The notes beneath the pieces are model-generated. The model made no database searches. It saw nothing but the letters and a program-made list of their open reading frames with translations, and had not been told where the DNA came from. Made by a program: the position numbers and the translations under genes. A DNA stretch of 64,000 nucleotides, from contig NC_004463.1 in NCBI RefSeq assembly GCF_000011365.1, positions 1,598,001-1,662,000 of the forward strand. The letters are read 5' to 3'. Below, piece by piece: positions 36,608 to 44,604 of the stretch (positions are counted from its first letter, which is position 1; every line of letters begins with the position of its first letter). Origin of the DNA: Bradyrhizobium diazoefficiens USDA 110 (GTDB lineage: Bacteria; Pseudomonadota; Alphaproteobacteria; Rhizobiales; Xanthobacteraceae).

Positions 36608-38104
36608 TCACGCCACCAGCGACAGCTTCGGCAAGCTCGCGACCACGGACTGGTTACGCCCGCCCGCCTTCGCGGCATAGAGCGCCTTGTCGGCGGCGGC
36701 GACCAGGATCGACCAGTCCATGCCGGCGGCGGGGACGAGACTGGCGATGCCGCAGGAGACCGTCGAGGTCGCCGCATCGTCGGACCAGCCCTGCACCTTG
36801 CCGCGGATCGCCTCGGCGATCCCGAAGGCCTCGGTGGCGGAGGTGTTCGGCAGCAGCACGGCGAATTCCTCGCCGCCATAGCGCGCGGCGCAGTCGCCGG
36901 CGCGGCTCACCGAATCGGAAATGCAGATGGCGATGCCGACCAGCAGCTGGTCGCCGGCCTGGTGGCCGAACGTGTCGTTGTAGGCCTTGAAGTGATCGGC
37001 ATCGATCATCAGGAGCGCGACCGGCGTCTTCTGGCGCATCGCGCGCCGCCATTCGACATCGATGACAGCATCGAACTTGCGGCGGTTCTTCAGGCCGGTG
37101 AGCGCGTCGGTTGTTGCCATCTCCTCGAGCTTGCGCTCGGCCTCGGCGCGTCGGTCGATCTCGCGTGCGAGCACGAGCGTCGATCCCAGCACGAACAGTG
37201 CAAGCGCCAGCACCACGGCGCCGATGCGATAAGCTTCCTTCTGCCACAGCGCGAACACGGCGCTCAGCGGCTTGCCGGCCACCACGAACAGCGGACTGGA
37301 CCCGCCGCTGCGGACATAGAGCCGCGGGGTGGCGTCGACCGGGCCCTTGCCCGCAAAGGAGCCTCCGACCTGGAGGTTTTCCGGTTTCCAGTCCGGTCGC
37401 GTGCCGAGGTTCTTGCCAATGACGTCGAGATCGAACGGCCGCCGCATGATGATGGTGCGGTCGCGCCTGAGCACGGTGATGGTGTCTTCAGGGTCGAGGC
37501 TCAGGCGCTCGAACAATTCGTGGAAATAGCTGAAGCGGATCGAGCCGGCGACGACGCCAAGGAAGCCGCCGTCGGTGTCGCTGATGCGCCGGCTGAGCAC
37601 GATGGAATAGGTGCCGCGGAACAGCATCGGCCGGCTGATGAAGAGGCCCGCTTCCGGATTGTCGTGATGAACCCTAAAGTAGTCCTCCTCGCTCCGGCTC
37701 TCCGGCAGGGGATCGAGCGTGGAAGCGTCGATGGTCAGCCTGCCCTCGGCATCGAACACCTGGATCGCGCCGAAATGCCGTGCCGTGGTCGCATGGTCGA
37801 ACAGGATGAGGTGGCGGACCGTCTTGGAGACCATCGCGAGCTCGGGCAGCAGCATGTTGTTGGCGACCGCCTTCAGCGACAGGTCGTAGATCTCGATGTT
37901 GCGGCTGACGTCGGACTCGATGGTCGTCGCCAGGTTTTCCAGCGTCTGGCGGGCGAGTGCCTCCTCGCCGCGGCGCATGTCGAGCATGACGTTGACGCAA
38001 ATGGTGGAAAAGCCGATCACCGTCACGACGGACGATATGATCAGCAATTTCGCCGAGATCCGCCACGGCCGGCGGGCCGTGACTTCGCGCCATCCAGACA
38101 GCAT
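36608..38104 (-). CDS. Diguanylate cyclase with periplasmic Cache sensor
   Basis: A 498-residue membrane protein. Helices at about residues 18-40 and 293-315 flank a periplasmic domain of the double-Cache type (SLSRRISDTDGGFLGVVAGSI region). The cytoplasmic GGDEF domain has an intact active site, GGEEF at 410-414, and an intact inhibitory RxxD site (R401-D404). It should make cyclic di-GMP under feedback control. It is divergent from a small DUF7662 gene and lies 460 bases from a cyclic di-GMP phosphodiesterase gene. Confidence 0.94.
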   Translation of the reverse strand: MLSGWREVTARRPWRISAKLLIISSVVTVIGFSTICVNVMLDMRRGEEALARQTLENLATTIESDVSRNIEIYDLSLKAVANNMLLPELAMVSKTVRHLILFDHATTARHFGAIQVFDAEGRLTIDASTLDPLPESRSEEDYFRVHHDNPEAGLFISRPMLFRGTYSIVLSRRISDTDGGFLGVVAGSIRFSYFHELFERLSLDPEDTITVLRRDRTIIMRRPFDLDVIGKNLGTRPDWKPENLQVGGSFAGKGPVDATPRLYVRSGGSSPLFVVAGKPLSAVFALWQKEAYRIGAVVLALALFVLGSTLVLAREIDRRAEAERKLEEMATTDALTGLKNRRKFDAVIDVEWRRAMRQKTPVALLMIDADHFKAYNDTFGHQAGDQLLVGIAICISDSVSRAGDCAARYGGEEFAVLLPNTSATEAFGIAEAIRGKVQGWSDDAATSTVSCGIASLVPAAGMDWSILVAAADKALYAAKAGGRNQSVVASLPKLSLVA

Positions 38105-38257
38105 CGTTTGCTCCCGATCCTAGTGGATGCGCCCGAAAGCTTGAGTAGTGTTTAAGGTAGGACGGCACTGCCGCAATGAGTTAAGAAACGGTTGATGCGG
38201 CTCACGGTTTTGGGCAGGCCCGATCGGGCAAATCCGGCTTCGGACGAGAGGACGACG

Positions 38258-38524
38258 GTGAACGACTACGACGCGTTGCGCGACTATCTGCTGCGGCAGA
38301 AGCAGGACGAATTCGTGCTGAGCTTTGAACAGATCGAGGAGATCATCGGCGCGGCCCTGCCGCGTGCGGCGAATCGTGCCTCGTGGTGGGACAGCCTGCG
38401 CAGCCCCGACATCCAGATGCCGCAGCGCGAGGCCTGCCTCGCCGCCGGGTTCGTGGCGACACGGATGCCGGACGGCGCGAGCGTCAGGTTCACGAAAAAG
38501 AAGAAGAACGACCGGCGGCGGTGA
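38258..38524 (+). CDS. Small DUF7662-like protein
   Basis: An 88-residue protein starting at GTG (VNDYDALRDYLLRQKQDEF). It contains LSFEQIEEIIGAALPRAA and WW, a pattern resembling the DUF7662 family (family name recalled, not checked), and ends in a Lys/Arg-rich tail (FTKKKKNDRRR), perhaps for nucleic-acid contact. GAGAGGACG precedes the GTG. An upstream ATG at 38192 would extend it by 22 residues that lack family similarity. Function is unknown. Confidence 0.7.
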   Translation: MNDYDALRDYLLRQKQDEFVLSFEQIEEIIGAALPRAANRASWWDSLRSPDIQMPQREACLAAGFVATRMPDGASVRFTKKKKNDRRR

Positions 38525-38566
38525 AGCTGCCGACCTCGAGGTTGATGTGGCGCGCGAGTCGCGGGT

Positions 38567-41443
38567 TCAGCTCGCCGCTTCCAGCCGCACTTCCGTCAGC
38601 AGGCGCATCGCCGCATCGGCGTCCATCGGCTCGCCGAAGGCAAAGCCCTGCGCGTATTCGCAGCCCATCTGGTAGAGCTCGACCGCGTCGGAATCGGTCT
38701 CGGCGCCTTCGGCGACCACGTCCATGCCGAGGTCGTGCGCGAGCGCGATGATCGACTTCAGGATCACCGGGCGGGTGCCGCGGTTGGTGGTGCGCACGAA
38801 CGACTGGTCGATCTTGATGGTGTCGAACGGGAATCGCTGGAGATAGGCCAGCGAGGAATGGCCGGTGCCGAAATCGTCGAGCGACAGCCCGGTGCCGAGC
38901 TCGCGGATCCGCGTCAGCATCTGCGCCGCGTGCTCCGGGTTCTCCATCACCAGCGATTCCGTCAATTCCAGCTTCAGCGTGCCGCGCGCCACCGACGAGC
39001 GCGACAGCACGGTGCGGATGTCGTGGATCAGGTCGTGGCGCAGCAATTGCCGCGAGGAGACGTTGACGGAGGCGAAGATCGGCTCGCGCGAGCGCATCGC
39101 GCGCTGCCAGATAGAGAGCTGCTTTGCGGTCTGGTCGAGCACGAACATGCCGAGGTCGACGATCAGGCCGGTCTCTTCGGCGATGGTGATGAATTCCGAC
39201 GGCGCCATGCGCCCGAGCTTGGGGTGGTCCCAGCGCGCCAGCGCCTCGAAGCCGGCGACGGAGCGGTCCTCCAGCCGGACGATCGGCTGGTAGAGGATGG
39301 TGAGCTCCTGCCGCTCGATGGCGCGGCGCAGCTCGCTTTCCAGCGTCAGGCGGTCGGTCTTGCGGGCGCGCATCGCCGGCTTGTAGACGTCGATGCGATC
39401 GCCGCCGATGCGCTTGGAGTGATACATCGCCAGCTCGGCATCCTTGATGATCTCGTCCGTCAATTGCGTCTGAGGATCGGAAAGTGCGAGCCCGATTGAG
39501 GCCGTGAGAAAAATCTCGCGCTCGTTGAAGGCGATCGGCGCGCGGATGGTCTTGCGGATGGTCTCGGCGAAGGCGGTGATGCGGGCGGGATCCTGCTCCG
39601 ACAGCAGGATCAGGCCGAACTGGTCGCCGGCGAGCCGCGCCAGCGTGTCCTGCGGCTTCAGGATGCGGGTGAGGCGGCGGGCCAGCGTCAGCAGGATGGA
39701 ATCGCCGACCGCGATGCCGACGGAATCGTTGACCTGCTTGAAGCGGTCGAGGTCGATCACCATCAGCGTCGGCCGCAGCGTCGGCATGGTCTTGGCGAAA
39801 TGCGCGACCGCACCCAGCCGGTCCATGAACAGCTTGCGGTTGGGCAGGCCGGTGAGGTTGTCATGCACGGAATCGTGCAGCAGGCGCTCCTCGGCATTGC
39901 GCAGCTCGGTGACGTCGGTGAGCGTGCCGACCACGCGCGAGACCTCGCCGTCGGAGCCGACCACGGGACGCGCCTTCAGCGCGAACCACATGAAATGACC
40001 GTCCGGGGTGCGCAGGCGGAAGTCCTGCACCAGGCGGCCGCGGCGCTGGTCGAGCACGCTGTCGAGCGCGGCGCGGAAACGGTCCTGGTCAAGCGGATGC
40101 AGCACTTCCAGCCAGGACGCCGCCGGGCCTTCCAGCGTGCCGCGCTTGAGGCCGAGCAGGGCTTCGGTCTCGGGGCTGGTGAAGACCTTGTCGGCGGAAA
40201 CGTCCCAGTCCCAGATCAAATCGCCGGAACCGGCGAGCGCCAGTGCGCGCCGCTCGATGTCGGAGACGACGCCGGTGGTGGCGCCGCCGCCGGCGAAGGC
40301 GTGCTGCATCACCGTGAAGCCGATCAGCATCACGATCAGCACGAGGCCGCCGAGCAGCGCCGGGCCGACGATGTCGTTGGTGACGGAGCCCGCCACCGTC
40401 ATGCCGGCCGCGACCACCCAGACCACCAGGAGGAACCAGGTCGGAATCAAGAGCACCGCGCGGTCGAAGCCGTGGGTGGAGAGATAGACGATGAGCGCGA
40501 AGCCGGCGAAGGCGATCAGCACCAGCGAGATGCGCGCGATGCCGGAGGCCACCGCCGGGTCGAACAGCGCCAGTGCGACCAGCGAGCCGAGGAAGGCGAG
40601 CCAGCCCACCGTGATGTGCGAATAGCGCACATGCCATCGACTGAGGTTGAGATAGGCGAACAGGAACACCAGCAGCGTCGCCGCCAGGATCGCTTCACCC
40701 GCCGCGCGCCAGATGCGCTCGGCGTTGTTCGACATGTCGAGCACCTTGCCCCAGAAGCCGAAATCGACGCCGATATAGACCAGCACCGCCCAGGCCAGCG
40801 CCGCGGCCGCCGGGAACATGATGCTGCCCTTCACCACGAACAGAATCGTGAGAACGAGCGCCAGCAGCCCCGAAATGCCGATCACGATGCCCTGGTAGAG
40901 CGTGAAGGAGTTGACCTTGTCCTTGTAGGCTTCCGGCTCCCACAGATAGAGCTGCGGCAGCTTGTCGGTGCGCAGCTCCGCGACGAAGGTGATGACGGCG
41001 CCGGGATCGAGCGTGACGCGGAAGACGTCGGCGGTCGGGCTTTCCTGCCGCTCCGGCCGGTCGCCGGTCGAGGGCGTGATGGTCGCGATGCGCGACAGGC
41101 CGAGGTCGGGCCACAGCAGGCCTGACGAGACGATGCGGTAATGCGGGGCGACGATCAGGCGGTCGAGCTGGTCGTCGGTGTTGTTGGCGAGCGCGAACAC
41201 CACCCAGTTCTGGCCGCCCTCGCGGGCGCGCACCTCGATGCGGCGGACGATGCCGTCGGTGCCGGGCGCGGTCGAGACCTGGATACGGTCGGCATCGCTG
41301 CGCTGATGCTCGAGCACGCCGGTGAGGTCGATCGCGGGCGCGTCACCGCGGACGCTGACGGCGTCGAGCGCGCGCGCCGGAAGCGCGGCGACAAGAATCA
41401 TGAGGCCCAGCGCGATGGGCGCGAGGCACCTGATCAGACGCAA
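38567..41443 (-). CDS. 7TM-PAS-GGDEF-EAL protein, probable cyclic di-GMP phosphodiesterase
   Basis: A 958-residue membrane protein with signal peptide, periplasmic domain (about 27-175), seven predicted helices (about 183-385, 7TMR-DISM-like), PAS (about 398-518), GGDEF (about 525-690) and EAL (about 705-950). The GGDEF motif is degenerate (AGDQF, 605-609), so cyclase activity is unlikely. The EAL domain keeps FEALARWDHP and DDFGTGHSSLAYLQRFPFD, so hydrolysis of cyclic di-GMP is expected. Its sensory input is unknown. Confidence 0.94.
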   Translation of the reverse strand: MRLIRCLAPIALGLMILVAALPARALDAVSVRGDAPAIDLTGVLEHQRSDADRIQVSTAPGTDGIVRRIEVRAREGGQNWVVFALANNTDDQLDRLIVAPHYRIVSSGLLWPDLGLSRIATITPSTGDRPERQESPTADVFRVTLDPGAVITFVAELRTDKLPQLYLWEPEAYKDKVNSFTLYQGIVIGISGLLALVLTILFVVKGSIMFPAAAALAWAVLVYIGVDFGFWGKVLDMSNNAERIWRAAGEAILAATLLVFLFAYLNLSRWHVRYSHITVGWLAFLGSLVALALFDPAVASGIARISLVLIAFAGFALIVYLSTHGFDRAVLLIPTWFLLVVWVVAAGMTVAGSVTNDIVGPALLGGLVLIVMLIGFTVMQHAFAGGGATTGVVSDIERRALALAGSGDLIWDWDVSADKVFTSPETEALLGLKRGTLEGPAASWLEVLHPLDQDRFRAALDSVLDQRRGRLVQDFRLRTPDGHFMWFALKARPVVGSDGEVSRVVGTLTDVTELRNAEERLLHDSVHDNLTGLPNRKLFMDRLGAVAHFAKTMPTLRPTLMVIDLDRFKQVNDSVGIAVGDSILLTLARRLTRILKPQDTLARLAGDQFGLILLSEQDPARITAFAETIRKTIRAPIAFNEREIFLTASIGLALSDPQTQLTDEIIKDAELAMYHSKRIGGDRIDVYKPAMRARKTDRLTLESELRRAIERQELTILYQPIVRLEDRSVAGFEALARWDHPKLGRMAPSEFITIAEETGLIVDLGMFVLDQTAKQLSIWQRAMRSREPIFASVNVSSRQLLRHDLIHDIRTVLSRSSVARGTLKLELTESLVMENPEHAAQMLTRIRELGTGLSLDDFGTGHSSLAYLQRFPFDTIKIDQSFVRTTNRGTRPVILKSIIALAHDLGMDVVAEGAETDSDAVELYQMGCEYAQGFAFGEPMDADAAMRLLTEVRLEAAS

Positions 41444-41582
41444 GGTCAGTTCTCCGCGTTCGACGCAAACTTCGTGTGCAAGGCGATTTCAGACCGGACG
41501 GAATTGGTTCGGTGCGTCGCGATAGATGCCACGAAAGCAAGGAAAATCAAAGGGTTTCCGGCGTCCCCTATGGGTCAGAGGC

Positions 41583-42581
41583 CTAGGCCTCCAACACAAT
41601 TTTGCCAATATGTGCGCTCGTCTCCATGCGCCGGTGGGCATCGGCCGCCTTTTCCAGCGGGAAAGCGCTGTCCATCACCGGTTTGACCCGGCCTTCGCGC
41701 AGAAGCGGCATCACTTTTGCCTCGATCGCGGCCACCATCGCCGCCTTGTCCGCATTACTACGGGGGCGCAGCGTCGAGCCGGTATGCGTCAGGCGCTTGA
41801 CCATGACCTTGGCGATGTTGACGCTGACCTTGGGGCCGTTGAGGGTCGCGATCTGGACGATGCGGCCGTCAACCGCGGCAGCGTCGTAGTTGCGGTCCAC
41901 ATACTCGCCGGCGACCATGTCGAGGATCAGGTTGACGCCGGCATTGCCGGTCTCCGTCTTCACCACGGCGACGAAGTCTTCGGTCTTGTAGTTGATGGCG
42001 CGGTCGGCCCCGAGCTTGAGGCAGGCATCGATCTTGTCCTGCGAGCCGACGGTGACGAACACCTTCGCGCCGAACGCCTTCGCAAGCTGGATCGCCATGG
42101 TGCCGATGCCGGAGGAGCCGCCATGGATCAGCAGCGTCTCGCCGGCCTTGAGGCCGCCGCGCTCGAACACATTGTGCCAGACCGTCATCAGGGTTTCCGG
42201 CAGCGCGCCGGCTTCCTTGATCGACAGCGCCGGCGGCACGCTCATCGCCTGGGCGTCCTGGGCGATGCAGTACTGCGCATAGCCCCCGCCGGCGACCAGC
42301 GACATCACCTTGTCGCCGATCTTGTGCCGCTTGGCATTGCCGCCGACGGCGACGACTTCACCCGCGATCTCAAGGCCCGGCAGGTCGCTGGCGCCGGGCG
42401 GCGGCGGATAGGCGCCGGAGCGCTGCGCCACGTCGGGCCGGTTGACGCCGGCGGCCTGCACCTTGACCAGGATCTCGTCGGGACCGGGCTGCGGCAGGGC
42501 CCGTTGTTCCGGCACCAGCACCTCCGGTCCGCCGGGCTTGGAGATGGCGACCACGGTCATTTGCGCGGGCAGCTTGTCCAT
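41583..42581 (-). CDS. NAD(P)H-quinone oxidoreductase (medium-chain reductase, QOR type)
   Basis: A 332-residue MDR-superfamily enzyme without structural zinc cysteines. It shows AAGVNRPDVAQRSG, PGLEIAGEVVAVG, the NADPH-binding HGGSSGIGTMAIQLAKAFGAKV and SNADKAAMVAAIEAKVMP. This is the PIG3-type quinone oxidoreductase pattern. The physiological substrate is unknown. It is divergent from the DUF1192 gene. Confidence 0.93.
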   Translation of the reverse strand: MDKLPAQMTVVAISKPGGPEVLVPEQRALPQPGPDEILVKVQAAGVNRPDVAQRSGAYPPPPGASDLPGLEIAGEVVAVGGNAKRHKIGDKVMSLVAGGGYAQYCIAQDAQAMSVPPALSIKEAGALPETLMTVWHNVFERGGLKAGETLLIHGGSSGIGTMAIQLAKAFGAKVFVTVGSQDKIDACLKLGADRAINYKTEDFVAVVKTETGNAGVNLILDMVAGEYVDRNYDAAAVDGRIVQIATLNGPKVSVNIAKVMVKRLTHTGSTLRPRSNADKAAMVAAIEAKVMPLLREGRVKPVMDSAFPLEKAADAHRRMETSAHIGKIVLEA

Positions 42582-42694
42582 GATGTGTCCTTGAGCAAAG
42601 GTGCGGGAGGAAACGAGGCCATTGCTTAGCCAGCGCGGTCCGAACTGGCAACCGCCTCAGCCGTGTGCCCGGTGCGAACGCAGGAGGAACGATC

Positions 42695-42886
42695 ATGGCG
42701 ACGGAAGACGACGACCGCCCGCGCAAGAAGATCACGCATGAAATCGGACAGGATCTCTCACTGTTGTCCGTGGAGGAACTGACCGAGCGCGTCGCCCTGC
42801 TCAAGACCGAGATCGCAAGGCTGGAGGAAGCCGCCGCCAAGAAGCGCGCCTCGCGCGACGCGGCGAACAGCATTTTCAAGTCGTAG
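42695..42886 (+). CDS. DUF1192 family protein
   Basis: A 63-residue protein (start MATEDDDRPRKKITHEIG) with the family core DLSLLSVEELTERVALLKTEIARLEE, a short amphipathic helix or coiled coil, and the end SRDAANSIFKS. DUF1192 is a small alphaproteobacterial family without known function. AGGAGGAAC gives a strong ribosome-binding site for the ATG at 42695, which rules out the longer frame. A DUF1465 gene lies about 570 bases downstream. Confidence 0.92.
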   Translation: MATEDDDRPRKKITHEIGQDLSLLSVEELTERVALLKTEIARLEEAAAKKRASRDAANSIFKS

Positions 42887-42936
42887 CGGCTGTCGCTCCA
42901 CTCTCGTGTCCAGGACGTGGCGCCCGAACTCTCCTC

Positions 42937-43097
42937 GTCGTCATTCCGGGGCGGCGCGATAGCGCCGAGCCCATAACCACAGGCTTTTGCAGGGGGCAGG
43001 CTGACAGAGCCGGGTCGCCTCATCCGCTCGTGGTCATGGATTCTCAGATGCGCAATTGCGCATCATAGCTCGCGACTTCGTCGCGCCCCGGAATGAC
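42937..43097. repeat. Palindromic repeat, family B (long variant)
   Basis: The ends GTCGTCATTCCGGGGCG and CGCCCCGGAATGAC pair. The interior carries ATGCGCAATTGCGCAT and an unrelated insert with CCATAACCAC. From CATGGATTC onward it is nearly identical to the element at 43986-44108. It is the main content of 42887-43100; the rest of the gap to 43457 holds the candidate RNA. Confidence 0.8.
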
Positions 43098-43182
43098 GAG
43101 GGGGAGTTTGTTCCGCAGTGCACTCGGCCACTGACCGACATGGCTAACGAACCCTCAAAAAATTCGCTCGTTTACCGTCGAT

Positions 43183-43305
43183 TAAGCTTTCGGCTTTATG
43201 ACTGGAACTGTCCTCGTTTGGACACCGAGTGGCTCCTGTCCACTCTGTTTGACGCCTCCCTGTTATCAACTTTCAAAGCCGCCGGTCTTCCGGCGGCTCT
43301 TTTTT
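43183..43305 (+). ncRNA. Candidate structured small RNA ending in a strong terminator
   Basis: No credible ORF covers this stretch. Three small hairpins are visible: AAGC/GCTT (43184-43196), GTCC/GGAC (43210-43223) and GAGTGG/CCACTC (43227-43245, loop CTCCTGT). A CCTCCC stretch follows, then a textbook terminator at 43278-43305. The gene upstream (DUF1192) ends 300 bases earlier with a palindromic element between, so this terminator needs its own transcript. The 5' end is uncertain and no clear -35/-10 was seen. Exposed CTCC-type loops resemble ribosome-binding-site-targeting motifs of alphaproteobacterial sRNAs, which is an inference. Confidence 0.4.
43278..43305 (+). terminator. Rho-independent terminator of the candidate small RNA
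   Basis: GCCGCCGG-TCTT-CCGGCGGC is an 8-bp perfect stem followed by TCTTTTTT. It lies about 150 bases before the DUF1465 gene. Confidence 0.85.
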
Positions 43306-43457
43306 GCGTCTCGTTGCGGTTGAATTCCAAGGAAAGACCCGCGGAAACCATATCCGAGCTTGTCGCTGGACTCCGCGTCCCGCCCGCGCAATGATTTGTT
43401 CATCATAAAGCCGGCGCAAAGCCGGACAGGTAAACAGTTGCGTAAGGGGCGTTAACC

Positions 43458-43967
43458 ATGGAACGTTTGCAAGCCGACGGCGCTCTCGTTCAACTCAGCG
43501 AGCGGTTCACCAATTCGGCTGCGTTCGGCACGCTGTTCCGCGAGGGCATGGACCTCGTCGAAGAGACCGCCGCCTATCTCGACGGCGCCGGCCGCACCGA
43601 GGCCAAGGCACTCGATCGCGCCGTCAGCCTCACCTATGCGACCGAGAGCATGCGCCTCACCACCCGCCTGATGCAGCTCGCCTCCTGGCTGCTGCTGCAC
43701 CGCGCGGTGAAGGAAGGCGAGATGACGCTGGTCCAGGCCAACCGCGAGAAGACCAAGGTCAAGCTCAGCGCGGCCGATCCCGGTCCCGCCGACACCATCG
43801 AGAAGCTGCCCTCGCAGCTGCAGGATTTGATCCATCGCTCGATGAGCCTGCAGACCCGCGTGCGCCGCCTCGACACCACCATCCACACCCCGCCGGCCGA
43901 GCACATCGCGATCGGCAACCCGCTGGTGCCGCACCTCAACGCGCTGAAGGCCGCGTTCGAGCGGTAA
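43458..43967 (+). CDS. DUF1465 family protein
   Basis: A 169-residue helical protein with family features LSERFTNSAAFGTLFREGMDLVEETAAYLDG, YATESMRLTTRLMQLASWLLLHRAV and SMSLQTRVRRLD. DUF1465 is a conserved alphaproteobacterial family without a settled function. The start ATG at 43458 is preceded by AAGGGG. Its promoter must lie in the 150 bases after the candidate RNA terminator. Confidence 0.93.
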   Translation: MERLQADGALVQLSERFTNSAAFGTLFREGMDLVEETAAYLDGAGRTEAKALDRAVSLTYATESMRLTTRLMQLASWLLLHRAVKEGEMTLVQANREKTKVKLSAADPGPADTIEKLPSQLQDLIHRSMSLQTRVRRLDTTIHTPPAEHIAIGNPLVPHLNALKAAFER

Positions 43968-43985
43968 GCTCTATCGACAATCTCG

Positions 43986-44108
43986 GTCGTCATTCCGGGA
44001 CGCGCCTCTTGGCGCGGGCCCGGAATCCATACTCCCGACCGTGGTTATGGATTCTCAGATGCGCAATTGCGCATCATAGCTCGCGACTTCGTCGCGCCCC
44101 GGAATGAC
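43986..44108. repeat. Palindromic repeat, family B
   Basis: The outer GTCGTCATTCCGGGACG and CGCCCCGGAATGAC arms pair; ATGCGCAATTGCGCAT and TCGCGACTTCGTCGCG lie inside. It separates the convergent DUF1465 and rpmE genes, next to the rpmE terminator. Confidence 0.8.
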
Positions 44109-44121
44109 AGCCGGAAGAAAC

Positions 44122-44153
44122 AAAAACGCCCCCGGTCTCCCGGGGGCGTTTTT
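44122..44153 (-). terminator. Rho-independent terminator of rpmE
   Basis: ACGCCCCCGG-TCTC-CCGGGGGCGT forms a 10-bp stem. On the minus strand it ends in a T run. It lies 22 bases beyond the rpmE stop codon. Confidence 0.88.
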
Positions 44154-44175
44154 CGTCGCGGCCGAAACGGCCGGA

Positions 44176-44403
44176 TCAATCCTTCTTGAGGAAGCCCGAG
44201 AACTTCTTCTGGAAGCGCGAGACGCGGCCGCCGCGATCCATGATCTGGGCGTTGCCGCCGGTCCAGGCCGGGTGCGACTTCGGGTCGATGTCGAGGTTCA
44301 GCGTGTCGCCTTCCTTGCCCCAGGTGGAGCGGGTCAGGTACTCGGTTCCGTCGGTCATCACGACCTTAATCGTATGATAATCTGGATGAATTTCGGCTTT
44401 CAT
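44176..44403 (-). CDS. rpmE: 50S ribosomal protein L31, zinc-free (C-minus) form
   Basis: A 75-residue ribosomal protein: [19 protein letters not shown] at the N terminus, then [26 protein letters not shown] and [12 protein letters not shown]. It has no cysteines, so it is the form that does not bind zinc. The gene has its own strong terminator and is divergent from an ABC exporter gene. Confidence 0.97.
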   Translation of the reverse strand: MKAEIHPDYHTIKVVMTDGTEYLTRSTWGKEGDTLNLDIDPKSHPAWTGGNAQIMDRGGRVSRFQKKFSGFLKKD

Positions 44404-44604
44404 GGCAATTCCTAGGGCGACCTGCGCCTTGCTTGAGTGGCTATCGAATGACGGATTTGGCCGGCTCTATACCCCAGCGGACCCTTCAAAACAAGCCATT
44501 GTGGGCAAAGGAGAACCGGGCCGTCCCCTAAGGGACATCCCGGATTTGCCACTCCCCCCGCACCGGCCTATGTGGAGCACATCTGTCTCCCTGGGTCCGA
44601 TCTC

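Noticed and set aside
43141..43394. Short plus-strand frame overlapping the candidate small RNA
   Set aside because: It runs through the intrinsic terminator stem and has no ribosome-binding site or family similarity, so an RNA gene fits better than a protein.
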